Assembly: GCF_009834785.1 (NCBI RefSeq)
Contig: NZ_WUYX01000026.1
Span: forward strand, 69,252 to 133,251
Origin: Natronorubrum halalkaliphilum
Lineage (GTDB): Archaea > Halobacteriota > Halobacteria > Halobacteriales > Natrialbaceae
DNA length: 64,000 bases
Direction of reading: 5' to 3'
Below, one piece after another: positions 36,168 to 45,639 of the stretch; position 1 is the first letter of the stretch, and every line of letters begins with the position of its first letter. Position numbers and translations under genes: made by a program. The notes under the pieces were generated by a model. That model was not told where the DNA came from. It ran no database searches and saw only the letters and a program-made list of their open reading frames with translations.

Positions 36168-36347
36168 TCACGGTTTGTTCGACTTAATTTTCTGGAGATT
36201 CTCGAGGAGTTCGTCAGTCGAACTGTCCTCGTCGAACGTTATTTCCCCTCGATACTCGTTCGGTTGATCGTCCGAATCCAACTGAAACTCGGAGATCGCT
36301 CGTTCGCGACGCTCGTCGGCATGCTGGTCATCGGTTTCTATACCCAT
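36168..36347 (-). CDS. 59-residue acidic protein
   Basis: The frame from the ATG at 36347 encodes a highly acidic 59-residue protein (MGIETDDQHADERRERAISE, later RGEITFDEDSSTDELLENLQ). The composition is typical of haloarchaeal soluble proteins and the codon use fits a coding region. No domain was recognised. It is upstream of the small membrane protein on the same strand and may share its transcript. Confidence 0.55.
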   Translation of the reverse strand: MGIETDDQHADERRERAISEFQLDSDDQPNEYRGEITFDEDSSTDELLENLQKIKSNKP

Positions 36348-36377
36348 ATGAAATCGAGTATAGGTGAGGAGTCGTAA

Positions 36378-36866
36378 TCAAGGTATCGCTCAGCCATACA
36401 ATAGCGATACAGACGATGTAGCGTCGTTCTGACAGACATCTATTTAATAGTCCACTATAGCTGGATTTCGACTACTCCACGTTCAACTCCGCCATCAGGA
36501 CTTTACATGCGTATCGATGTAAAAGAACGGTTTCGGGCGATTTATTCTACAATCGGATACTAAAATATACAGGATAGGGTGTTCAGTCGGAACGGGAGAA
36601 ACGGTTCTCGAACAAGCGTTGCTTATAATAGTACATCCATTTCGAACATATAGTAGTATCCCGAACAGAAATCGACACGCAATTGCGGAGATCGGCTCAC
36701 TCGGGCCATGTGCCTGATTGGAAAATGATCGACGGACAGTACCAGATTCACGCGGACGATTACTCACGTCATGTTGCTCGTGGCGACAGACGTACTGGAC
36801 TATGTCATCGGTGTGATCTGGCGCGGATCAACACGACTTATAGGGTGTGGCCGCCAGTACAGTAGT
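36378..36866. other. AT-rich gap without a convincing gene
   Basis: Short frames of 60-90 codons exist on both strands, but they lack acidic composition, ribosome-binding sites or recognisable motifs. The right end should hold the promoter of the gene at 36867. No repeats were recognised. Confidence 0.35.
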
Positions 36867-37148
36867 ATGGCAGACCTCAACCCGATCGCGAAGCGAATAC
36901 ACCAGTTCAGTCCTGGACCCGTCGAGCTGACGCTCGACGACGGAACAGTAGCTGTCTTTCGTATCTCCGGTGCTGAGTTCTTCCAGCGGGAATTTCAGGC
37001 GGAGGGCATTTGCGAAGCCGATGACGCGGACTATCGATTCGTCTCGAGTGCCGATACCGAATCGATTCTGGTCGGACGAAAGGGCCCAGACGAATCGGAA
37101 TGGACGATGACGGGAACGGTTACCGAAGTTAACAGAGCGGAATCGTGA
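36867..37148 (+). CDS. Conserved small haloarchaeal protein, 93 residues
   Basis: From the ATG at 36867 (a longer frame from 36771 begins with unlikely sequence) the protein starts MADLNPIAKRIHQFSPGPVE, continues LTLDDGTVAVFRISGAEFF, and ends in a strand-rich part (WTMTGTVTEVNRAE). It looks like a compact beta-rich domain of a family common in haloarchaea. No catalytic motif is visible. It stands alone, upstream of a convergent IclR regulator. Function unknown. Confidence 0.68.
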   Translation: MADLNPIAKRIHQFSPGPVELTLDDGTVAVFRISGAEFFQREFQAEGICEADDADYRFVSSADTESILVGRKGPDESEWTMTGTVTEVNRAES

Positions 37149-37277
37149 CTTCGCAGTGACCGGCGAATTTTGAGAGCCGGCATCGGACTATGGGATAGCA
37201 GTCGGGTTCCACCGGTCGACAGGATATAGTGATACAACGTGCGGAACGGACGCTGGAACTTGTGGGGGTCCGAACGG

Positions 37278-38078
37278 TCAGCGATAATCGTCCAAGTACG
37301 AGTCGTCGATCTCGTTCTCGAGGTCGTGGACGTATTCCGTTAGGATCTCCGGCAGTTCGGACGTGTACCGTTCGTCCGTGAATCGGTACTTCGGACCGAT
37401 GATAGCAATCGCACCGAGAACGCTCCCATCGGGTCCGTGGACGCACCGACCGACTTCTCTCAGGCCGTCGACGTACTCTTCGTCTGCGAACGCGATGCCT
37501 CGGTCTCGAATCTGCTCGAGTTCTCGGAAGAAGTCCTCTCGGTCCGTAACGGTTCGTGCTGTCTGTTTGGGGAGTCCCCAGTCGTCCAGTACTGCTTCGA
37601 CGCGTTCGTCGGGCGATTCGGCGAGAATCGCTTTACCGGTTGCGACGCTATGGAGATAATAGTAGATTCCGGCTGAACTCGGCGCAGTTGAAATATGTCG
37701 TTCCTTGGACGGGAAATGGCTGTCGGGATGGAAGGATTCGTGGACGAGAATACCGCGATTGTCGCTTTCAACGACGAATTCGACCTCTTCGTCGATCTGG
37801 TCGGACAGGTCAGTCACGGTCTGCTTCGCCAGCGTGTACGCTTTCTTGCGTGAGCGCGCGTACTCGCCGTGATTGAGAAATCGTAAGCCGACGTGATATA
37901 CGGCACCTTCCTTGGTGAGATACCCTTCCTCGAGAAGGGTCTGGAGGTGCAGGTGAATCGTACTTCTTGCAATCTCTAGTTCACCGGTTAATTCCTCGAG
38001 TGTTGCACCGCCTAAGCTCTGAACCGTATTGATCACGAGGAATGATCGTTCCGTAGTTTTCGCTGTTTGTTTGGTCAT
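37278..38078 (-). CDS. IclR-family transcriptional regulator
   Basis: A 266-residue regulator with an N-terminal winged helix (about 15-70; TLEELTGELEIARSTIHLHL) and a C-terminal IclR effector domain (about 80-255; SVATGKAILAE, GIAFADEEYVDGLREVG, VLGAIAIIGP). IclR proteins in haloarchaea control sugar and aromatic catabolism as dimers or tetramers. No catabolic gene lies next to it: downstream is a convergent small gene and upstream is an 875-base gap. Its target is not in view. Confidence 0.9.
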   Translation of the reverse strand: MTKQTAKTTERSFLVINTVQSLGGATLEELTGELEIARSTIHLHLQTLLEEGYLTKEGAVYHVGLRFLNHGEYARSRKKAYTLAKQTVTDLSDQIDEEVEFVVESDNRGILVHESFHPDSHFPSKERHISTAPSSAGIYYYLHSVATGKAILAESPDERVEAVLDDWGLPKQTARTVTDREDFFRELEQIRDRGIAFADEEYVDGLREVGRCVHGPDGSVLGAIAIIGPKYRFTDERYTSELPEILTEYVHDLENEIDDSYLDDYR

Positions 38079-38953
38079 AGTTCTCTGTAGAGATCGAATC
38101 GATATAAAGATTCGGCTGGACCGGATTATTATATAGAAAGGGGCCGTAGTGAATCGCTATACGACGTTAGATTTGCCTAACTCACCGCATTCACCTTGGC
38201 CAATAACTGACGAAATCTACAGCCGATCGGATATTTATACCATTATTTGTTCATAGACTTGATTCTGATATGAATGGTAAATTACATTCAGTTAGCGGAC
38301 TCATAGAGATACGAACTAGAAAAGACGATTCTAGCCCGATATGGCATGTAAACCAAATTGAGAAGAAGTAGATTGAATGTATAGAGCGATTTCCAGGAAA
38401 AGTCTCGAGTAGATCCAAATCCTGCCTAGAGGAGGATCTTAGCACTTCAAATTCGGACCTGGGAATGTATTGCGATGATTCGGATACTGAGTCTCAATGG
38501 AAAACCATCATATCTACTATTTGAGTACTATAGCAATAGATACTATTATTGATAGTAAAACCCGAACGTACTGTCCTCAATTGTGGGCTGGGGATTCCCT
38601 ACAGACCACTGCCATCTCTACCCCTGAAGTCGAGGATGTCTGCGTTGGGATATCGTGAATCACGACGTCAACACCCACTGACTTGCTGTGGAGACATTCG
38701 TTCGTTTTGGATCGGCAGCGGCAAAGTCAGTGCACACCCGATCGCACGACGGGAGTGCGGTTGAGGACGCGAGAAGCAGAGACGCGAATAGCGCGGGATC
38801 ACCGATCCCGCGAACCGTGTGAACGGCAGCACGCCGCCGTGAGCAGACGGGGAGCGACCGACCCGTGAGCGACTGCGATCGGTGTGTAAACAGCTCCAGT
38901 TGGTACCATAGCACCGCGGATCGGTAAGGTAAATTGCCCAATTCACCTTTCGA
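38079..38953. other. 875-base gene desert with a strong hairpin
   Basis: The left part should hold the IclR promoter. A weak IS200/IS605-like end (CCTGAAGTCGAGGATGTC) lies near 38627-38644. A perfect 9-bp stem (CGCGGGATC/GATCCCGCG, three-base loop) is at 38792-38812, in an abruptly GC-rich stretch from 38700 to 38900. Frames here are not convincing. The right end must hold the promoter of the nuclease-helicase operon. Confidence 0.4.
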
Positions 38954-41716
38954 GTGCGATCAGACGACACCGGAGATGACAGAGCACTCGACAATATCGA
39001 CATACAGACTTATTGTCCGGTACCGCAACCGGTAGACATCGTGTCACTCAAACAGTCGAAACCGATCGATCGACTGTATCACGAGGTTGCCGACTACGAC
39101 CTCGTGATCGTTCCCGACTCACCGCTTGCAGATGCGCTCAATCGCCGCCTCGAGCGAGCCCATTTCGGGCCGTTCGCTATCACGCCTCGGCGCCTCGCGA
39201 CGCGCCGCCGGGAGACCGCGGAGGACCGAACGGCGTTTCTCGAGGTGATCGACGAGACCGATCTCGGCTGGAAGGAGATCGCCTACACCGTCGGCAACGT
39301 GCTCCAGTGTTGGGAGTACCGGGGTAGCGCCGACGCGATTCTCGAGTACGAGGCGTTCGACACGCCGGCGGCCAGAACCGTCGTCGATATCGTCGGTTCG
39401 TTGCAGACGTCTTCGCGACTGCTCGCAGCGTACGAGATCGACGCCGATACGGACGAATCGGTCGCGGTCGTCGGCGAGTCTCAATTGACGAACCTCGAGC
39501 GGTCGATTCTTCCGGCGGAGTACGATTCAATCGACCGGTTCACCGAGGACGCGTTCGATCTCCCGGCGTTTCGAATCTTCGAGTCGCCAGCAGCGATCGT
39601 CGACGCGATTCTCGACACCGTTTCGCAGGAGAACGCGGACGATATCGGCATCGTGCTCGATTCGAGCAGCGAATATTCTCCGCTCGTCGAGTCGGCCCTC
39701 GAGACGGCGGCGGTTCCGTACTACGGTGGTCCCGGCTTCATGGACGACCGCGATCACCGCGCGTTCGTCCAGTTGCTTCGCTGTACGACGGCGGGGTCCG
39801 ATACCCGCGTGTACTCCGTGAAGCCGCTGCTGTCGTGTCTCGGTGCAACGGTGCCGGTCGAACACGACGAGAAACGACTCCTCGACGTGGACGATCCCGA
39901 AATCGAGTGGCTCTGTGAGTTCATCGATCGGACGGACGCGCTAACCTTCGGAGAGACGCTGAACGCGTACGAAGATCGAGCAGGGCGAACGCTTGATCCG
40001 TTCCGCGACGAACTCGAGGAACTGGGGATACTCGAGGAGGCGATCACGACGGACGCGATCGATCGACTGGCCTTCTACCTCGAGACCTATGAGGTGCCGA
40101 TCGATCGCGACAACGAGGGAGTGTTGCTGGCGGACGCAAAATCAGCGTCGTTCGTCGATCGGCCGGTCGTCTTCTATCTGGGGCTCGACGAGGACTGGAC
40201 CCACGACTCGCCAAACCGCCCGTGGGTCGACCGCGAGGAGGAGTACGAGCGAAACGTCGACAGCTTCCAGTCGCTCCTCCAGAGCGGCGTCGAACAACAG
40301 TATCTCGTGCAGGATACGGCCGGCAGCGTCCCTATCACGCCGTGTCTATACTTCGACGAATTACTGGAGAGCGAGTTCGAGCGGTTCGGCGATCTCGAGT
40401 CGATCCGCCACGCACGGACGAGGCGAACGGCCGGTGACGGCTTCGAACGAGAGCCACTGGATGCGGCCGTCGACCCCGATCACGTCGAGACGGTCAGCCA
40501 GTCGGGTCTGAACGCATACGCAAACTCGCCGCGAGACTACTTCTTCGGGCGACTGGTCGAGTCGCCGGACAAGCACTACTTCGCCGACGGCAACCTCTTT
40601 CACGACTTCGCCGAGTTCGTCGTCAACCACCCCGAGTTCGTCGACAACGGCCGTCTCGAGGAGGCCGTCGACCTCATGATCGAAGAGACGCGTGCGTTCC
40701 ACCGGCGTATCGACCTCGAGACCCAGCGGACGCGGTATCGGATCGGCCTCGAGACGATCTGTGACTACCTCGAGGAGAACGCGCCGACCGAGACGACGTT
40801 CCTGACGCCGGCCAGCGGCCGGGGAACGAATTTCTTCGCAGCGTCCTTCGATCGCGACGTCGACTCGCCGGCGACCGAGCGGTGGTTCGAAGACGACGAC
40901 CTCCGACTCAAGGGAAAGATCGACCTCGTCCAGTCGCCGACGCGACTCGTCGATTTCAAGAGTGGGAGCAGAACCTCCGCGTCGCAGGTGACGAAACACG
41001 CCTCGATCGACGACCCGAGCGACAGACCGAACTTCCAGGCGCTCCTGTATCTCACCTACTGGCGTCGGCAACGGCCCGACGAGTCCCTCGAGTTCACGTT
41101 CTTCCACTTCCTCGAAACGCTCGACGATGTCGTTGCCGGCGAGGCAACGCTCGAGGATTGCCTGACGACGATAACCTACCGTCCGGTCCCGTTCGACGAG
41201 TTCGTACAGTCCCGGACGGTCTACGACGAACTCCGTGAAGACGCGGCGAACGACTGTAATAAGACGTTCTCGAAAAGCGACTACGAGACGTATCTGGCGA
41301 CGTTCGACGCCTACGACGTCCCCAGAACGCGAGACGCGGACGAAATGGCCGACTCGCCGTTCGGCGAGGCGCTGGTCGATCGCCTCGTCGACGACGTCGG
41401 CGACTACAAGTACGTCAGAAACGGCTGCATGCAAGCGTTCAGGCACCTCTGTGGCTACCGCAAAGCGGGCTACTTCGTCGACGACCTCGACGAATTCGAA
41501 CGCTTCGTCGACGAGCAACTCGAGGAGTTGAACCGCTATCGCCGCGGCGAGGACCGCTTCCCGATCGACGGGCGCGCCGGCGAACCGAACTACCGCTACG
41601 TGGACAACCGCGATATGCTACTGACCGAATCCCGGCCGACTCGAGACGACTCCCCGGACGCGCAGACCGACGAAGCGCTAGCAGCCGATCCGGCGGACTC
41701 GGAGGTGCAACGATGA
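38954..41716 (+). CDS. AddB-like nuclease/inactive-helicase protein
   Basis: A 920-residue protein. About residues 30-500 have the layout of an inactivated UvrD-like helicase (VPDSPLADAL, RRLATRRRE, then VFYLGLDEDWTHDSPNRPW). The C-terminal third is a RecB-type PD-(D/E)XK nuclease: KGKIDLV, LVDFKSG and a QALLYLTYW helix. Cysteines at CNKTF, NGCMQAF and HLCGY hint at an AddB-like iron-sulfur cluster, but a full set was not verified. The start is a GTG at 38954 with no clear ribosome-binding site, so a few residues are uncertain. The stop overlaps the next gene by four bases (ATGA). Together they resemble bacterial AddAB, which processes double-strand ends. Confidence 0.78.
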   Translation: MRSDDTGDDRALDNIDIQTYCPVPQPVDIVSLKQSKPIDRLYHEVADYDLVIVPDSPLADALNRRLERAHFGPFAITPRRLATRRRETAEDRTAFLEVIDETDLGWKEIAYTVGNVLQCWEYRGSADAILEYEAFDTPAARTVVDIVGSLQTSSRLLAAYEIDADTDESVAVVGESQLTNLERSILPAEYDSIDRFTEDAFDLPAFRIFESPAAIVDAILDTVSQENADDIGIVLDSSSEYSPLVESALETAAVPYYGGPGFMDDRDHRAFVQLLRCTTAGSDTRVYSVKPLLSCLGATVPVEHDEKRLLDVDDPEIEWLCEFIDRTDALTFGETLNAYEDRAGRTLDPFRDELEELGILEEAITTDAIDRLAFYLETYEVPIDRDNEGVLLADAKSASFVDRPVVFYLGLDEDWTHDSPNRPWVDREEEYERNVDSFQSLLQSGVEQQYLVQDTAGSVPITPCLYFDELLESEFERFGDLESIRHARTRRTAGDGFEREPLDAAVDPDHVETVSQSGLNAYANSPRDYFFGRLVESPDKHYFADGNLFHDFAEFVVNHPEFVDNGRLEEAVDLMIEETRAFHRRIDLETQRTRYRIGLETICDYLEENAPTETTFLTPASGRGTNFFAASFDRDVDSPATERWFEDDDLRLKGKIDLVQSPTRLVDFKSGSRTSASQVTKHASIDDPSDRPNFQALLYLTYWRRQRPDESLEFTFFHFLETLDDVVAGEATLEDCLTTITYRPVPFDEFVQSRTVYDELREDAANDCNKTFSKSDYETYLATFDAYDVPRTRDADEMADSPFGEALVDRLVDDVGDYKYVRNGCMQAFRHLCGYRKAGYFVDDLDEFERFVDEQLEELNRYRRGEDRFPIDGRAGEPNYRYVDNRDMLLTESRPTRDDSPDAQTDEALAADPADSEVQR

Positions 41717-44598
41717 CGTCGCCATCCGAGGAGTCGGCCCCTGCAGCACCGACGCCCAACGCGGGCCAGCAAGAACTCATTGAGAGCACGGACGGACTCT
41801 ACCTCGTCGACGCCGGCGCGGGGACCGGGAAGACGTTCACGGTCACGCACCGATACGCGAACATCGTCGCCCAGGACGACGTCGAACCCGACGATATCCT
41901 GCTGATCACGTTCACCCGAAACGCGGCGACCGAAATGAAAGACAGGATCGTCGCCAACTGCGACTACGACATGCGGGCGCTAAACGACGCGCCCATTCAA
42001 ACCTTTCACAGCCTGTGTAACGAGATTCTCGATCAGCACGGCTTTCACGCACCGTCGTATCTCGGAATCGACGATGCGATTACCGGGTCGACACAGATCC
42101 TCGAGAACAAACCGATCGAGCAGGAGTACTTCCGCGAATTCATCGACCGATTCAGCGACGAACACGACGAGTACGCCGATCAACTCCGGTGTCTCTCAGA
42201 GCCGACGGAACTGCTTGATCTCATCAACACCCTCGCCGCGAAAGGCGTTTTTCCGACGGCTGATGGCTGGTATCGCGACTCCAGAGACGCCCTCGAAGGG
42301 GAGTTCGACGCGTTCAAAGACGCGTTCGACGAGGTAAATCGACCGCGAAACGGCGGCAGCAAGCAGTCGACGCTCCGATCGGCTCTCGGTCGATACGGGA
42401 AGGACAAGTGTTACCTCCCGGACGCTCCCGACCGCGACGAGTTACGCGGTGAGTACGGGTCGAAATCCGTTCCAGAGGACGTCGCCGAACGCGTCTTCAC
42501 CGAGGATCGCGACCGGCTCATCGAGTTCGTCCACGACGTCTACTTCGACTACCTCGAGTTTGCCCTCGGACGGAACTACCTCAACTTCTCCTTCCTCCAG
42601 CTGTTCGCGTTCGTGCTGTGCTGTGAAGACGACGACCTCCGCGAGTCGCTTGCGTTCGAGTACGCGATGATCGACGAGTTCCAGGACTCGAGCGAGATTC
42701 AGTTCAAACTCGCCTTACTCCTCTCGGGGACGAACAACGTCTGCGTCGTCGGCGACTGGAAACAGAGCATCTACTCGTTCCAGTACGCCGCCGTCGAGAA
42801 CATCACCGCGTTCGAATCGCGACTCGAGCGTTTCGCCGCGGAGTTGAACGACGACGCCGATCGCGTCTCGTTTCCGCTCGAGCCCGTCACGCGGATCGAA
42901 CTCGAGCAGAACTACCGCTCGACGCAGTCGATTCTGGACTTCTCCGAGAACGCGCTCGTCGCACCGGGGAGCAGTCGGGAGTCGGTGGATCGAGAATCGG
43001 TTCTCGAGCAAGTTGTCTCCTTGTTCTCGAACACCGAACGGGATCACTCACAAATTGAGGCGTTTCAGCATCCCGACGAACACGAGGCGATCCTCACGAA
43101 AATTCAGGAAATCGTCGGCAACGACGAGTACGCCGTCGAAGATGATGGTGAACTACGGTTGCCGACGTACGGTGATATCGCCGTCCTCACGCGGACCCGA
43201 GATTTCGGCCGCGAGTTGCTCTCGACGGCCGAATCGTCCGATTTTCCGATGGCCTACGAAGGCGGGATCGAGCTCTTCCGTACCGACCAAGCCAAACTCC
43301 TGCTGGCCTGGCTGCGCATTCTCGAGGGCGGATCGGCAGCGAAGCGGGGATGGGCGGTCGTCTTAGAGCGTGCCGGCTACGTGCTCGACGAGATCGATTA
43401 CGTCCTCGAACACGGGCGCTATCCCGACGCGATGGAGGGATTCCGGTCCGAACTCGAGGCCTTCGAGACGCACGCGGCCGTCACGCGGCGCGTGTTCGAT
43501 CGCTACGGCTACGACGGAGCGACGGCCGACGTCCTTCTCACGACGATCCAGTCGCTGCACAGCTCGACCACGATGACACGCGGCGACCTGATTCGAATCA
43601 TCGAACGGGGCGTCGAAAGCGGCTACACGCAGGAGGTTCAGGCCGCCGCAGGCACCGATTCGGTCACCGTCCAGACGATTCACTCAGTGAAGGGTCTCGA
43701 GCATCCGATCGTGATTCTCGGGAACATGAACAGCGGAGCGTTCCCGCCGTCGGGCGGCTCCGGCGGCACCGTCACCTACTCCGAAACGACCGGCCTCCGT
43801 CAACGGAAGCGTTACGACGACGCCCACGGCGACCCACACGTCTACGACAACTGGCGTGCCGACGTGCTGCGGCGCTGTCAGCCGACCGAATACGACGAGG
43901 AACGACGGCTCCTCTACGTCGCGATGACTCGCGCCGAAGATCACCTGCTGTTGGCAGCCGGCGAGGAACCCAACACCTTCCTCGAGGAGTTACCGGTCGA
44001 AATTGCGACACTCGAGCCGAACGTTTCGTCAGTAGACCTCGACGAACGGACGCAGACACAGTTCAGTATCGATCTGCCAGCGTCACCGGGACCCGAAGGC
44101 TACTCGCCGCACTCGCTCATGGACGACGGCATCTACGAGGCCGTCTCCGACGGACGAGGGACGGAGTTCGGATCTCGGGTTCACGAGTTCGCCGAAGACT
44201 ATGTGCTTCGAACGGACGCCACACCCGATACTGACGACGAACGGCACGTGAAGGCGTTCCTCGATGGACTTCCGGGGGAGCTGCGAGTCGAGGAACGCGC
44301 CTATCTTCCGCTCGAGGCCGACGGGAAACGGGTCACGCTATCAGGGGTGATCGATCTGGTTCACGTAACTGACGACACCGCGGAGATCGTCGACTTCAAA
44401 ACGGACCTCAGTCGCCACGCCGAGTCCGAGTACCGAATCCAGCTCAGCGTCTACTACCACGTCCTCGACGAGTGGTTCAGCGATCGCACGGTGACTGCAT
44501 CGCTCTTCTATACGGCCGAGGACACTCGCGTTGAGATCGACCCGTTATCGGAAGCAGAGCTAGCGGAGTTGGCCACCGAGAACGGATTGAGACCATGA
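41713..44598 (+). CDS. AddA-like UvrD-family helicase with nuclease domain
   Basis: A 961-residue SF1A helicase. Motifs in order: I DAGAGTGKTFTVTH, Ia TFTRNAATEMKDRI, TFHSLCNEIL, II MIDEFQDSSEIQ, III VVGDWKQSIYSFQ, IV NYRSTQSIL, V TIHSVKGLEHPIV, VI RRLLYVAMTRAEDHLL. The C-terminal ~180 residues are a RecB-type nuclease (FGSRVHEFAEDY, SGVIDLV, IVDFKTD, YRIQLSVYYHVL). Helicase plus nuclease is the AddA plan. It overlaps the AddB-like gene by four bases, so the two are a co-translated complex for resection of broken DNA; a role against foreign DNA is also possible. Confidence 0.9.
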   Translation: MTSPSEESAPAAPTPNAGQQELIESTDGLYLVDAGAGTGKTFTVTHRYANIVAQDDVEPDDILLITFTRNAATEMKDRIVANCDYDMRALNDAPIQTFHSLCNEILDQHGFHAPSYLGIDDAITGSTQILENKPIEQEYFREFIDRFSDEHDEYADQLRCLSEPTELLDLINTLAAKGVFPTADGWYRDSRDALEGEFDAFKDAFDEVNRPRNGGSKQSTLRSALGRYGKDKCYLPDAPDRDELRGEYGSKSVPEDVAERVFTEDRDRLIEFVHDVYFDYLEFALGRNYLNFSFLQLFAFVLCCEDDDLRESLAFEYAMIDEFQDSSEIQFKLALLLSGTNNVCVVGDWKQSIYSFQYAAVENITAFESRLERFAAELNDDADRVSFPLEPVTRIELEQNYRSTQSILDFSENALVAPGSSRESVDRESVLEQVVSLFSNTERDHSQIEAFQHPDEHEAILTKIQEIVGNDEYAVEDDGELRLPTYGDIAVLTRTRDFGRELLSTAESSDFPMAYEGGIELFRTDQAKLLLAWLRILEGGSAAKRGWAVVLERAGYVLDEIDYVLEHGRYPDAMEGFRSELEAFETHAAVTRRVFDRYGYDGATADVLLTTIQSLHSSTTMTRGDLIRIIERGVESGYTQEVQAAAGTDSVTVQTIHSVKGLEHPIVILGNMNSGAFPPSGGSGGTVTYSETTGLRQRKRYDDAHGDPHVYDNWRADVLRRCQPTEYDEERRLLYVAMTRAEDHLLLAAGEEPNTFLEELPVEIATLEPNVSSVDLDERTQTQFSIDLPASPGPEGYSPHSLMDDGIYEAVSDGRGTEFGSRVHEFAEDYVLRTDATPDTDDERHVKAFLDGLPGELRVEERAYLPLEADGKRVTLSGVIDLVHVTDDTAEIVDFKTDLSRHAESEYRIQLSVYYHVLDEWFSDRTVTASLFYTAEDTRVEIDPLSEAELAELATENGLRP

Positions 44599-44700
44599 CG
44601 ATCAGCGGGCTGATGACGCGTCCGTCAGAATCAAGCAGCGAGGGACGTCCACGATCGTCCCCGGGAGCGAGTTTTGCAGCGGGCAACAACGGCTCGGACT

Positions 44701-45369
44701 TCAGCCGAGCGGAGAGTCGCCAACGATCGTCGGAAGCAGTTTCCGCTGGGCCGATGCGAGATGTTCCGCAAAGGTTGCCCTGTTGATATCGAGCGCGTCG
44801 GCGACGTCGCCCGCAGTGGCCTCTCGCGGTCGTTCGAAGTACCCCATCTCGAGGGCCGTCCGCAACACCTCGGTCTGCCGGTCGGTCAGGGTGTTCCGAT
44901 CGATGTGTACGGGCCTCGAGTCGGCTCCCTTCGTCCCGGAACGGACGATCCGTTCGACCGACATCCCGGCGTAGCGCGATCGAAGCTCCGAGAGGACGGT
45001 TCGAATCTCGTCGAGTTCCGAGACGTGGAAGGTGATGACGAGCGATCCCTCGCTCGCTTCGACGTTCGCGATCGGATAGCCGTAGCGCTCGATCGACACG
45101 CAGGGACAGCCCTGCTCGCAGTCCCGGTCGAACCGGTAGATTTCGCTTGACGCGTCAGCAAACACCGTCTCGAGGGGTACCTCGAGGTCGCGTTCGTCGG
45201 CCGATTCGTCCGGCGCCTCGAGAACGAACTCCTCGACCGTCTGACCCGTCTCCGGATCGTCGGACCAGGTGACGGAACGGCCCGTTCCGCCGGTCGCCGC
45301 CGAGACGTCCGCGACCGGACACGTCTCCGGTGCGGTGATCCGTACTTCAACGCGTACGCCACCAGTCAT
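44701..45369 (-). CDS. HTH-10 (Bat-type) regulator, DmsR-like
   Basis: From the ATG at 45369 (a longer frame from 45474 begins implausibly) it encodes 222 residues. The C-terminal HTH-10 domain of haloarchaeal Bat regulators is clear (LTDRQTEVLRTALEMGYFER, ATAGDVADALDINRATFAEH). The middle carries a Cys-rich motif DCEQGCPC (CxxxCxC) that may bind a metal or iron-sulfur cluster, as proposed for DmsR, the oxygen-responsive activator of DMSO respiration. It is divergent from the molybdoenzyme operon, 271 bases away, with a palindrome and paired direct repeats between. Control of that operon under low oxygen is the obvious inference. Confidence 0.85.
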   Translation of the reverse strand: MTGGVRVEVRITAPETCPVADVSAATGGTGRSVTWSDDPETGQTVEEFVLEAPDESADERDLEVPLETVFADASSEIYRFDRDCEQGCPCVSIERYGYPIANVEASEGSLVITFHVSELDEIRTVLSELRSRYAGMSVERIVRSGTKGADSRPVHIDRNTLTDRQTEVLRTALEMGYFERPREATAGDVADALDINRATFAEHLASAQRKLLPTIVGDSPLG

Positions 45370-45502
45370 GTTCACTGGTATCGACCCCCATCCCCAAAAC
45401 AGGGTGCAAGCGTATGCAGGGGAAAGGTCACAAAAGACAGTACTCGGGGGATTATGTCCAGTATTTCTGGTCATTCAGCAAATCGTGGGCGGGATCGGTG
45501 GC

Positions 45503-45587
45503 CATATGAAACCCCACAGCCCTGTGGGGTTGTCCGTTTGTCGCCGTGTCACGCAGTAACGATCGATGACGCTCCCACATGAAACCC
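45503..45587. promoter_or_regulatory. Palindrome and paired direct repeats before the molybdoenzyme operon
   Basis: A perfect inverted repeat with 10-bp arms AACCCCACAG and CTGTGGGGTT (two-base spacer) starts at about 45510. CATATGAAACCC at 45503 and CACATGAAACCC at 45576 are direct repeats 73 bases apart, about seven helical turns. All lie between the DmsR-like regulator and the operon, upstream of a TATA-like element near 45608. Confidence 0.5.
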
Positions 45588-45639
45588 GATCGCGAGCCGA
45601 ACCGCGCGTAAAGCGCCCGACCGGTGTCCCACCGAGCCC

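Noticed and set aside
38660-38941. 93- and 111-codon minus-strand frames in the gap before the nuclease operon
   Set aside because: Ser/Arg/Cys-rich, not acidic, no start signals; chance frames in GC-rich DNA.
40361-41518. 385-codon minus-strand frame inside the AddB-like gene
   Set aside because: The plus frame carries nuclease motifs; the minus frame has none.
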